Assembly (NCBI GenBank): GCA_964388665.1 | Contig: CAYMBJ010000056.1 | Coordinates: forward strand, 1-26,424 | Source: CALCCV01 sp964388665 | GTDB taxonomy: Bacteria > Bdellovibrionota > Bdellovibrionia > Bdellovibrionales > Bdellovibrionaceae | DNA length: 26,424 nucleotides | Reading direction: 5' to 3' | Shown here: positions 7,650-14,712 of the stretch, one piece after another | Numbering within the stretch: the first letter of the stretch is position 1 | How the letters are laid out: every line of letters starts with the position of its first letter | Made by a program: the position numbers and the translations under genes | Notes under the pieces: model-generated | Databases searched by the model: none | The model's input: only the letters and a program-made list of their open reading frames with translations | What the model was told of the DNA's origin: nothing

Positions 7650-9344
7650 ATGACCAAAAAAAGCAATGGCACAGAAAATCAGCACGAAGGCCATAATTTT
7701 TTAAAGCAAATCATTGAAAAAGACATTGCTGCTAATAAAAACAATGGTCATGTGGTCACGCGCTTTCCGCCCGAGCCCAATGGGTATTTGCACTTGGGTC
7801 ACGCCAAGGCCATTTGCATTAATTTTACTCTGGCCGAAGAGTACAATGGCCGCTGTCATCTGCGCTTTGACGACACCAATCCAGAGGCGGAAGACACAGA
7901 GTATGTGAATGCCATTCAGCATGATATCAAGTGGCTGGGTTTTGACTGGGGCGAGCACCTGTACTTTACTTCTGATTACTTTCAGCAGCTCTTCGAGTGG
8001 GCAGAATTGCTGATTAAAAATGACAAGGCCTATGTGTGCAGCCTCAACGAAGAGGAGCTGCGCCAGTACCGTGGCGACTTCACCCATCCTGGCAAAGAGA
8101 GCCCCTATCGCAATCGCAGTGTTGAAGAGAACTTGGATCTGTTTCGGCGCATGAAGGCAGGCGAGTTCAACGAGGGAGATCATGTGCTGCGGGCAAAGAT
8201 TGACATGAAATCTCCCAATATGAATCTGCGCGATCCCCTCCTCTATCGAATTCGCAAAGCGGCCCATCATCGCACCGGCACCCAGTGGAGCATTTACCCT
8301 ATGTATGACTATGCTCATCCGCTTTCTGATGCCATAGAGAATGTCACACACTCGCTTTGCTCGCTAGAATTTCAGGATCATCGCCCCTTTTACGATTGGT
8401 GCATCGAAAATCTCCCAACAACGGGGACGCCTCGCCAGTATGAATTTGCACGTATGAACATGACTTATCTCATCATGAGCAAACGCAAAATGCTGCAGTT
8501 GGTGCGCGAAAAGTTGGTGAGTGGCTGGAGTGATCCACGCATGCCGACCATCTCGGGAATTCGTCGGCGGGGTTACACTCCAGAGTCGATTCGCCTCTTT
8601 GCCAAGCGCATTGGTGTGTCAAAGGCTGACAGTTTGATTGAGTATGAAACTCTTGAAGGATGCGTGAGAGAGCATCTGGACACCATTGCCCACCGGGCAA
8701 TGGCCGTATTGAATCCACTGAAGGTCATTGTCGACAACTGGCCTGAAGGAACCGAAGAGGTCTTGGGCAGCGCCATTCATCCCAAGAATGCTGACATGGG
8801 CCGCCGTGAAATCCATTTCACTAAAGAACTCTATATTGAACAAGACGACTTTATGGAAAACCCTGATGCCGATTTCTATCGACTCTCTCCCGGAAAAGAA
8901 GTGCGACTGCGAAACGCCTATGTGATCAGGTGCAATCAGGTTGTGAAGGATTCCGCAGGAAAGGTGACCGCCTTGCACTGCGAATATGACAAAGCGACTC
9001 TTGGCGGAAAGCCCACTTCTGATGGACGCAAAGTCAAAGGCGTCATTCACTGGGTCTCAGCAACCAAAAGCATCGCCGCTGAAGTGCGGGTTTACGGGCG
9101 CCTCTTTAGCGTGCCCGACCCTGAAGAAGTTAAAGAGGGACAGGACTTTCGGGCCAATTTGAATCCGGACTCTTTGAAGGTGAACAAAAACGCCAGGCTT
9201 GAGTGGAGCTTGCGCGAAGCTTCGACCGAGCGGCGCTATCAGTTTGAGAGAGTGGGATATTTTTGTCTCGACAGTGAGGACTCCACAAGTGAACTTCCGG
9301 TATTCAATATGACCGTTGACCTGATGGGTGTACAAAAAAAATGA
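7650..9344 (+). CDS. glnS: glutaminyl-tRNA synthetase
   Basis: Charges tRNA-Gln with glutamine using ATP in the cytoplasm. From ATG 7650 the product is 564 aa, close to the usual ~550 aa. I prefer this start over an upstream in-frame TTG at 7605 because AGAGG lies just before it. Class I signatures are clear: TRFPPEPNGYLHLGHAKA with the HIGH motif HLGH at 48-51, RFDDTNP shortly after, and the KMSKS-type motif MSKRK at 276-280. The C-terminal part carries the two-barrel anticodon-binding domain (VKGVIHWVSATKSIAAEVRVYGRLF). A GlnRS suggests direct Gln-tRNA formation rather than only the amidotransferase route. The stop overlaps the start of the acyltransferase gene by four bases (ATGA), so the two are probably co-transcribed. 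Confidence 0.97.
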   Translation: MTKKSNGTENQHEGHNFLKQIIEKDIAANKNNGHVVTRFPPEPNGYLHLGHAKAICINFTLAEEYNGRCHLRFDDTNPEAEDTEYVNAIQHDIKWLGFDWGEHLYFTSDYFQQLFEWAELLIKNDKAYVCSLNEEELRQYRGDFTHPGKESPYRNRSVEENLDLFRRMKAGEFNEGDHVLRAKIDMKSPNMNLRDPLLYRIRKAAHHRTGTQWSIYPMYDYAHPLSDAIENVTHSLCSLEFQDHRPFYDWCIENLPTTGTPRQYEFARMNMTYLIMSKRKMLQLVREKLVSGWSDPRMPTISGIRRRGYTPESIRLFAKRIGVSKADSLIEYETLEGCVREHLDTIAHRAMAVLNPLKVIVDNWPEGTEEVLGSAIHPKNADMGRREIHFTKELYIEQDDFMENPDADFYRLSPGKEVRLRNAYVIRCNQVVKDSAGKVTALHCEYDKATLGGKPTSDGRKVKGVIHWVSATKSIAAEVRVYGRLFSVPDPEEVKEGQDFRANLNPDSLKVNKNARLEWSLREASTERRYQFERVGYFCLDSEDSTSELPVFNMTVDLMGVQKK

Positions 9345-10291
9345 TGGCGTTTTTGCCTCCGACTTTAAAGGGACTGGTTTCGGGAGCATTCTTTGCCCTC
9401 AACACCATCATTTGGTGTGGGCTTTTGCTCCCCTTGATCTTTTTAAAAGTCATAATTCCCATTCCCTTAATTCGCAGAATTTTAACCAAGGTGATGGTGG
9501 TGATTGCCGAATGTTGGATCACATGCAATGACCTCAACGACAAACTCACCCAATCCATCACCTACGACATCAGCGGAATAAATTTTGACCTGATAGAGCT
9601 CTCAATGAATGGCTCGTATTTGGTGATTAGCAATCATCAGTCATGGGTGGACATTGTGATGTTGCAAAAGGCCTTCAATCGCAAAATTCCGCTGTTGCGG
9701 TTTTTTTTAAAGCAAGAGCTCATTTATGTTCCGCTTCTGGGCGCGGCCTGGTGGGGCTTGGATTTTCCGTTTATGAAACGCTACACCAAGGACTATTTGA
9801 AGAAACATCCTGAAAAGCGTGGTCAAGATCTTGCCACCACTCGCAAGACTTGTGAAAAGTATCGAGGCGCACCGATTTCGATTCTTAATTTTCTTGAAGG
9901 CACTCGCTTCACCCAAGCAAAACACGATCGTCAGGCCTCACTCTACAAACATCTATTGATTCCCAAGGCTGGCGGAGTTGGCTTTGTCCTAGAGGCCATG
10001 GGAGAGCAATTTGATAAACTGCTGGACATCACCATTTATTACCCAGATGGTGTGGTGACACTGTGGGAATTGCTCTGTGGCAAGCTGAGGAGAATCACTC
10101 TGAGGATTCGCGCACTCGACATCCCCGAGCATTTGCTGGCAGGAAGTTATTCAGAGAGCGCAGAAGTTCGCATCCAAACTCAAAAATGGATTCAGGACAT
10201 TTGGACTGCCAAGGACCAGCTTCTCACGGAGCTCAGCGAGAGCCCCCAGATCAAGAGTAATCAGATCAATGACCCTGTTTCCTCGACCTAA
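9341..10291 (+). CDS. PlsC-family 1-acylglycerol-3-phosphate acyltransferase-like protein
   Basis: This 316-aa membrane protein belongs to the PlsC/LPLAT acyltransferases, closest in layout to the YihG-like subgroup. It likely transfers an acyl chain from acyl-ACP or acyl-CoA to a lysophospholipid in the inner membrane. Residues 10-40 form one or two hydrophobic N-terminal segments. Motif I, NHQSWVDIV, has the HX4D pair His99 and Asp104. Motif III, FLEGTRFT, has Glu186 to Arg189. LLIPKAGGVGFVLEAM (206-220) matches motif IV. The start ATG 9341 overlaps the glnS stop (TGA at 9342-9344); a second ATG at 9344 is equally possible. Coupling to glnS suggests housekeeping expression. Confidence 0.9.
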   Translation: MMAFLPPTLKGLVSGAFFALNTIIWCGLLLPLIFLKVIIPIPLIRRILTKVMVVIAECWITCNDLNDKLTQSITYDISGINFDLIELSMNGSYLVISNHQSWVDIVMLQKAFNRKIPLLRFFLKQELIYVPLLGAAWWGLDFPFMKRYTKDYLKKHPEKRGQDLATTRKTCEKYRGAPISILNFLEGTRFTQAKHDRQASLYKHLLIPKAGGVGFVLEAMGEQFDKLLDITIYYPDGVVTLWELLCGKLRRITLRIRALDIPEHLLAGSYSESAEVRIQTQKWIQDIWTAKDQLLTELSESPQIKSNQINDPVSST

Positions 10292-10696
10292 CGCTTGAGG
10301 CAAGGCGACACTCTGCCATTGCCGCGATCCCTATTTGTTGAGTTCCATTCATGGCCCGGCTTCTCTGTGATTGTGTGACTTTTTTCCTCTAAAAATCCGC
10401 CCTTCAACAGTAAAATCAAATTTACGTAGACATGGTCTGCTGGCACAGTCTCTGCATCTTGATTGCTCATAACGTTGCCAAGGCAACTTCACAAAGTGTG
10501 ATAGGCAAAATTCTCTGATGAGGATAAGATCAGACGAGATATAGCGCGAAGCACACGATGACAGCGTTATCGCCTTACAGTGTCGATTGTGTATCGAACG
10601 AAAGGCGCAATTTTGGTCCAGAGACTTCGGTCGTTTTGCGCAGAGAAATTTGCCAAAGCCATCCAAGTGACATCAATCCTACTGCAGGAGACCAAG

Positions 10697-10741
10697 GACC
10701 TGAGGAAAAAGCCAAACCCTCAGGTCAATTCTTTTTTTTTT
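10697..10741 (+). terminator. Rho-independent terminator without an adjacent gene
   Basis: GACCTGAGG (10697-10705) pairs perfectly with CCTCAGGTC (10718-10726) around a 12-base A-rich loop, followed after five bases by a run of ten T. This is a textbook plus-strand intrinsic terminator. The nearest plus-strand coding end is 10291, about 400 bases upstream, so it may end a non-coding transcript or a decayed gene. Confidence 0.8.
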
Positions 10742-10772
10742 CAACAACTGTCATTGTTGATATTTTTTAAAC

Positions 10773-10802
10773 AAATCTCGTTTTAGAAAATCTCGTTTTA
10801 AA
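10773..10802. repeat. perfect-phase tandem 15-bp duplication before an ATG
   Basis: AAATCTCGTTTTAGA (10773-10787) is followed directly by AAATCTCGTTTTAAA (10788-10802), differing at one base. The second copy ends at the base before ATG 10803. No ribosome binding site remains between the repeat and that ATG. Confidence 0.85.
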
Positions 10803-11249
10803 ATGAAACATTTCCGCAACAGTAACTCCATTGATACCTACTCACATCCTTGGATCTCTCGGCGAGCTTTGTTGGCAAGGTCTACCACTGACACTTCAAA
10901 CACCGACAATGTGATTCGCGACCGTTCCGCCATGGGAGCTTCGCCCAATGCAGCCTTTGTGGCTGGCTCCACCTGTCCCGGCGGAGTGCACGGCAACCAG
11001 GCCATCACCAACCAGGCCACCAATCCAAGGACCTTCTTGATCAGCGCTTACGAAATTATCGATAACTGGCGCCTCAACCCCAATGGCAACAACAACGGCT
11101 TGTGTGAAAGTAATGAGGCCTGCATCTATATGCCAAACTTTGGCTCCTACCAGGGCGAGGGTGATTACCAAGCTGCTGGCACCTGCACCTTCCAAAACGG
11201 CACTGTGTCCAATGTAAAGATGTATGCCTACCCCACCAATGGCGGATAA
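10803..11249 (+). pseudogene. probable C-terminal remnant of an exported protein
   Basis: This 148-codon open frame has no signal peptide and no ribosome binding site. Its first ~28 residues (HFRNSNSIDTYSHPWISRR) do not look like a protein start. The rest does look like genuine exported sequence: four cysteines (TCPGG, GLCES, EACIY, GTCTF) suited to two disulfides, Asn/Gly-rich loops (NPNGNNNG) and an aromatic-rich end. The frame is closed by a TGA at 10758-10760 with no start codon between it and ATG 10803. I read this as the 3' end of a secreted or surface-protein gene whose 5' part was lost, possibly at the tandem 15-bp repeat. An intact short gene is possible but less likely. Confidence 0.45.
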
Positions 11250-11269
11250 GGGGCTCATTGGCATTCGCG

Positions 11270-11296
11270 AACAGTTGACTGTTTCTTGCGCGCAAG
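11270..11296. promoter_or_regulatory. two adjacent palindromes upstream of the SRAP promoter
   Basis: AACAGT-TG-ACTGTT (11270-11283) and CTTGCGCGCAAG (11285-11296) are perfect palindromes one base apart, about 25 to 50 bases upstream of the presumed -35 region of the SRAP gene. They are possible operator sites. Neither matches the LexA box reported for Bdellovibrio (TTAC-N3-GTAA). Confidence 0.4.
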
Positions 11297-11321
11297 TATT
11301 TGCAGGGGTGAACTATTTCAC

Positions 11322-11349
11322 TTTCTTTTTCTGCGCAGCTTTATATAAT
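11322..11349 (+). promoter_or_regulatory. promoter for leaderless SRAP transcript
   Basis: A consensus -10 TATAAT (11344-11349) lies seven bases before ATG 11357, which places the transcription start at or next to the A of the ATG. The -35 candidate TTTCTT (11322-11327) is 16 bases upstream of it. No Shine-Dalgarno exists; the bases before the ATG read CACCTCC, the anti-SD sense. Confidence 0.6.
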
Positions 11350-11356
11350 CACCTCC

Positions 11357-12046
11357 ATGTGTGCACAATTCATTATTAAGGCCAATTTAGAACAGGCCGC
11401 GAGGTGGCTGGCCATCACGCCCTCTGCAGAAGAATTTGATGGAGATTTGAATTTTGATCTTTTGGTGCTCCCTTACAAACCGCCGGCACCCGTTTTTGTT
11501 ACGGAGGCACTTGCAATGATGCATTTTTCGATGGTGCCTTCGTGGGCCAAAGAGCGTAAAGTCAAATTTGCCACACACAATGCTCGCCTAAACTCTGAAG
11601 ATGGCAAAGAGCCGATTTACAAAAAACCAACTTGGCGCACACCTTTTAAAACTCAACACTGTGTTGTCCCCATCAGTCGCTTTATTGAGCCCATCTATAT
11701 TGGAGATATGGCGGGCAATATGGTAAAATTTGGACAGACTTCGGGCGAGGTCCTGTTCGCGGCTGGCATTTGGGACAGCTGGACCGATCGTAGCACAGGG
11801 GAAGTCATCGAAAGCTTTGCCATCATCACGGATGAGCCCCCCACCTTCGTTGCAGAAACAGGCCATGACCGCTGCCCGATATTTCTTGGTCGCGAGGCCG
11901 CGCGCTCATGGCTGGAGGCTTCTGCGCTCCCACCGGAAGAGTGGTTTATATTCTTAAAATCAAAAGCACACACTCATGATATTGACTACAGCGCCGCGAT
12001 CCATCGCCCCCTGGCCAAGGGCTGGGAGAAGAGAATTCCAAAATGA
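11357..12046 (+). CDS. SRAP domain protein (SOS response-associated peptidase, YedK/HMCES family)
   Basis: This 229-aa protein is a SRAP domain protein. It protects abasic sites in single-stranded DNA by forming a DNA-protein crosslink through its N-terminal cysteine. All key residues are visible: Cys2 (exposed once Met1 is removed), Asn75 in HNAR, Glu111 in RFIEP (usual FYEW) and His170 in GHDRCPIFL. FSMVPSWAK and GIWDSW match the usual WGLIPxW and GLWE-W motifs, with the first Trp replaced. Because catalysis needs Cys at position 2, ATG 11357 must be the start. This makes the lack of a ribosome binding site and the TATAAT seven bases upstream strong evidence of a leaderless mRNA. The stop overlaps the next start by four bases (ATGA at 12043-12046). 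Confidence 0.93.
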   Translation: MCAQFIIKANLEQAARWLAITPSAEEFDGDLNFDLLVLPYKPPAPVFVTEALAMMHFSMVPSWAKERKVKFATHNARLNSEDGKEPIYKKPTWRTPFKTQHCVVPISRFIEPIYIGDMAGNMVKFGQTSGEVLFAAGIWDSWTDRSTGEVIESFAIITDEPPTFVAETGHDRCPIFLGREAARSWLEASALPPEEWFIFLKSKAHTHDIDYSAAIHRPLAKGWEKRIPK

Positions 12047-12921
12047 AGGATTCAGGACAAAAAATTCACCACGTTTCTGACACTGCATATTGGGTGGCTA
12101 CCCACCGCATGGATGAGTCGGCCCGAGAAGATGCTTTGTTTCGCGATCCCCTCGCTAAAGTGTTGGTGGGAGAGTATGGGCAAAAGATTACCGAATCCAT
12201 GAAGTCAGTGACTCGATTTTCCTATTGGTCAGTGATCATGCGCACCTGTGTGATTGACAGATTCATTTTGGCGGCCGTGGCCCAAGGCTATCAAACCATT
12301 TTGAATATAGGCGCAGGACTCGACACTCGACCCTATCGCCTCAAGCTACCCAACACCTTACAATGGATAGAGATCGATTTTCCAGAAATGATCGCGCTCA
12401 AGAATGAGAAGCTAAAAAACGAAGTGCCCATTTGCCAACTGCAAAGAATAGGCTTGGATCTTGCAAACAAAGAGGTCAGAAGCAAAACTCTTGCACGTCT
12501 CAACAGAGAGTGCGGCAAAACTTTGATTTTGACCGAAGGCGTGATCCCCTATTTGTCGGAGGCCGCAGTGGCCGAGCTTGCCAGCGAATTGCGAGATCAA
12601 GCCAATTTTGAGCTATGGATCACCGAGTATTACTCCCCAGAAGTTTACCGCGTCTTTCAGTCACCGCAAATGAAGCGCCTTTTGGGTGATTCACCATTTG
12701 TGTTTTTCCCTAAAGATTGGTTTGGTTTTTTTAGAAATTGCGGCTGGCAACAAAAGGAAATTTGCTATCTTTTTGATGAAGGAAAAAAGCATGATCGCCA
12801 GTTTCCACTCCCTTGGTTCCCGGACCTGTTGCGAAAAATATTTGGCGAAGAGTTTATGGCTAAAAGAATCCGGCAATCATTTGCCTACGTAGTGTTTGAG
12901 AAAGATCGAGCGGGAAAGTGA
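12043..12921 (+). CDS. class I SAM-dependent methyltransferase, leucine carboxyl methyltransferase/TIGR00027 type
   Basis: This 292-aa cytoplasmic protein begins with the family hallmark TAYWVATHRMDESAREDALFRDPLA (14-38). Motif I, ILNIGAGLDTRPYRL (86-100), has Gly90, Gly92 and Asp94 for SAM binding. WIEIDFPE follows with Asp112 as the acidic ribose contact, and LTEGVIPYL (about 163-171) is the motif IV region. These are the signs of the PPM1/LCMT-like family, which methylates carboxyl groups on small molecules or proteins; the bacterial substrates are mostly unknown. Translation is coupled to the SRAP gene by a four-base overlap, so the two share the leaderless promoter. A functional link to DNA damage is an inference from position only. 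A palindromic element follows 28 bases after the stop. Confidence 0.9.
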   Translation: MKDSGQKIHHVSDTAYWVATHRMDESAREDALFRDPLAKVLVGEYGQKITESMKSVTRFSYWSVIMRTCVIDRFILAAVAQGYQTILNIGAGLDTRPYRLKLPNTLQWIEIDFPEMIALKNEKLKNEVPICQLQRIGLDLANKEVRSKTLARLNRECGKTLILTEGVIPYLSEAAVAELASELRDQANFELWITEYYSPEVYRVFQSPQMKRLLGDSPFVFFPKDWFGFFRNCGWQQKEICYLFDEGKKHDRQFPLPWFPDLLRKIFGEEFMAKRIRQSFAYVVFEKDRAGK

Positions 12922-12949
12922 AAAGAGCAATGACATCAGAAATTAACAC

Positions 12950-13092
12950 GCTCCTGAAAGACTCAGAGACAAGCTCCTCAAAAAGGTAAAGATGCAAAGC
13001 CGCAGGTGCCAAATCGAACGTAGGCGCAGTATGTGCTACGTCGAAGTGAGATTTGGCACCGAGAACACAGCACATTTTCCTTTTTCAGGAGC
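12950..13092. repeat. 143-bp nested palindromic element, copy B (MITE-like or bidirectional 3' element)
   Basis: Perfect 10-bp terminal inverted repeats, GCTCCTGAAA (12950-12959) and TTTCAGGAGC (13083-13092), bound the element. Inside are further nested pairs: GCTCCTCAAAAAGG (12973-12986) with CCTTTTTCAGGAGC (13079-13092, one mismatch), GGTGCCAAATC (13005-13015) with GATTTGGCACC (13050-13060, perfect) and ACGTAG (13018-13023) with CTACGT (13036-13041). The ends match the short copy at 1161-1209, which lacks the ~90-bp inner part. It sits between two convergent genes, about 20 bases before the stop of the GntP gene. There is no U tract on either strand. Confidence 0.75.
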
Positions 13093-13111
13093 CGATTAAG
13101 GTTAAACTGCA

Positions 13112-14602
13112 TTAGACCACACCCATCATGGCAAGGCCAATGCCCACAACAAGAGTGAAGAGTGGGATCACCACAGTGGTCATTCCAATATCCAAATAGG
13201 ATTGACGATGTGTCAGACCACAGATCGCCAGCAAAGTGATGACCGCACCATTGTGAGGGAGAGAGTCCATACCACCGCATGCGATCGTGGCAATTCGGTG
13301 CAAGACTTCCGCCGAGATTCCGGCAGCATGTGCCATCGAGAGATAAGTTTCGCCAAGCGCAGCGAGAGCAATGCTCAAGCCGCCAGAGGCCGACCCGGTG
13401 ATCCCAGCAAGCGTCGTGATGGAAACCGATTCGGCAATGAGGGGATTATCAGAGAGCCCCAACATGGCATCCTTGATCACAACAAATCCCGCGAGCGATG
13501 CAATCACATTTCCATAGCCAACTTCAGAGCTGGTGTTCAAGATGGCAAGCATCGAACCGTAGGCGCCTTCGTTGAGACTTTCAACAGCACTGCGAAAGCG
13601 ACGAAAATTCAGTAGCACGACTGCGAGAATCGCTGCCGTCATCGAGATGATCAGGCTCCACAAGCCCACCACCTTGTCGCTAGAGGTGAGGTAGGGCTCC
13701 GCGGTCAGATAAGATGTGTCCACTGACGGAAAATACACTTTGGTCAAAAACAGATTGAGCCCAAGCATCACAAAGATTGGCAGCAGCGCCACCAACACCG
13801 GCGGCAGCGAACTCGCATTTACGTTCGCCTTTGCAGCTGTGGCACTCGCCTGTGTCGCCGTGGCTGTGGCTGCGGTTGTGGCTGTCGCTATGGGAGCAAC
13901 TGCGGCTGTGGAAGCAGACTCATCATCATTCGCACTCAACGCATCTGCATGAGCGCCATAACCCTCGCCGCGAAGCTGTGCGCGACGAGCGCGTTGACTC
14001 AACCACAATATTCCCAGTCCGCACATGATCAGTCCACAGACCACACCGATGACGGGTGCTGCGTAAATGTCGGTGGCAAAGTAGGGCATGGGAATGGAGT
14101 TTTGGATCTGTGGTGTGCCAGGAAGTGCCGTCATGGAAAAAGTAAAGGATCCCAAGGCCAGGGCACCTGGTATGAGTCGCTTGGGAATATTGGCCTCACG
14201 AAACATCGCTGCAGCAATGGGATACACGGCAAAGGCCACCACAAAGAGCGACACGCCACCGTATGTGAGCACTGCACACGACAGCACAATGGAGGAGATG
14301 GCATGAGAAGGACCCAAGCGGCCCGTGATCCACTGCGAGATGCTGCGCGCACTGCCCGAAGCGTCCATCATTTTGCCAAACACTGCACCCAAAAGAAAGA
14401 GCGGAAAAAACGCCTTGGCAAATCCTGCAAAACTTTTCATAAAGACTTCGGTGTAGGTGGCCAAAAGCGGCAGATCGCCATTGAGGAGCACCGCAAACGC
14501 AGCCAAGATGGGCGCAAGCAACAGAACTGTGATTCCGCGATACGCCAAATACATCAACAACAAAAGTGAAGAAACAATTCCAATGACTCCAAGCATGGTC
14601 AT
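13112..14602 (-). CDS. GntP-family permease, probable D-3-hydroxybutyrate transporter
   Basis: This 496-aa integral inner-membrane protein is built of about a dozen hydrophobic segments and is recognisable as the GntP (gluconate:H+ symporter) family, for example FPLFLLGAVFGKMMDASGSARSISQW near residue 70 and the paired GGVSLFVVAFAVYPIA and MTALPGTPQIQNSIP segments. GntP permeases take up gluconate, citrate-like acids or D-3-hydroxybutyrate with protons. The divergent 3-hydroxybutyrate dehydrogenase points to hydroxybutyrate, as in the paired dehydrogenase/permease arrangement of Pseudomonas. A central cytoplasmic loop (about 220-265) is low-complexity Ala/Thr, encoded by near-repeats. The start may be ATG 14602 or ATG 14596. 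No ribosome binding site is present and TATAGA lies only two bases before the first ATG, so the mRNA may be leaderless from the second. Confidence 0.88.
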   Translation of the reverse strand: MTMLGVIGIVSSLLLLMYLAYRGITVLLLAPILAAFAVLLNGDLPLLATYTEVFMKSFAGFAKAFFPLFLLGAVFGKMMDASGSARSISQWITGRLGPSHAISSIVLSCAVLTYGGVSLFVVAFAVYPIAAAMFREANIPKRLIPGALALGSFTFSMTALPGTPQIQNSIPMPYFATDIYAAPVIGVVCGLIMCGLGILWLSQRARRAQLRGEGYGAHADALSANDDESASTAAVAPIATATTAATATATQASATAAKANVNASSLPPVLVALLPIFVMLGLNLFLTKVYFPSVDTSYLTAEPYLTSSDKVVGLWSLIISMTAAILAVVLLNFRRFRSAVESLNEGAYGSMLAILNTSSEVGYGNVIASLAGFVVIKDAMLGLSDNPLIAESVSITTLAGITGSASGGLSIALAALGETYLSMAHAAGISAEVLHRIATIACGGMDSLPHNGAVITLLAICGLTHRQSYLDIGMTTVVIPLFTLVVGIGLAMMGVV

Positions 14603-14604
14603 TG

Positions 14605-14634
14605 TCTATATGACTGATTTGCATTAGTTGTAAA
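14605..14634 (-). promoter_or_regulatory. possible leaderless promoter of the GntP gene
   Basis: On the minus strand, TTTACA (complement of 14629-14634) and TATAGA (complement of 14605-14610) are 18 bases apart. The -10 ends two bases before ATG 14602, so transcription would begin about at ATG 14596. Confidence 0.4.
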
Positions 14635-14637
14635 TGA

Positions 14638-14665
14638 TTGTTTTTGGTACTGGCCAACATATAAG
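14638..14665 (+). promoter_or_regulatory. possible promoter of the 3-hydroxybutyrate dehydrogenase gene
   Basis: TTGTTT (14638-14643) and TATAAG (14660-14665) are 16 bases apart. The -10 lies inside the 12-bp direct repeat CCAACATATAAG, so it is duplicated at 14672-14677. Confidence 0.4.
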
Positions 14666-14684
14666 CCAACATATAAGCCAACAT
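14654..14684. repeat. 12-bp direct repeats in the divergent gntP/bdhA promoter region
   Basis: CCAACATATAAG occurs at 14654-14665 and 14666-14677, followed by a partial third copy CCAACAT (14678-14684). The array lies between the two divergent start codons. It could be a tandem operator or a duplicated -10 element. Confidence 0.75.
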
Positions 14685-14712
14685 CAGGCCAATAAATAAA
14701 GGAGGCGCTTTG

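Larger units (their letters stand above)
10292..10802. other. 511-bp gene-poor region
   Basis: I find no convincing gene here. Short open frames are cysteine/arginine-rich or lack ribosome binding sites. One minus-strand frame at 10288-10470 (60 aa, MSNQDAETVPADHVYVNL...) looks slightly protein-like but has no ribosome binding site. Structural content is a small palindrome GTTGCC-AA-GGCAAC near 10474-10487, the strong terminator at 10697-10741 and the tandem 15-bp duplication at 10773-10802. Confidence 0.6.

Noticed and set aside
10288..10470. 60-codon minus-strand frame after the acyltransferase gene
   Set aside because: It has no ribosome binding site and overlaps the end of the acyltransferase gene. 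The protein looks slightly plausible but cannot be supported.
11270..11283. LexA box upstream of the SRAP gene
   Set aside because: The palindrome does not match TTAC-N3-GTAA, the box reported for Bdellovibrio, nor the E. coli or Gram-positive consensus.
13949..14569. 206-codon plus-strand frame opposite the GntP permease
   Set aside because: His/Lys/Arg-rich translation of the permease complement, not a gene.
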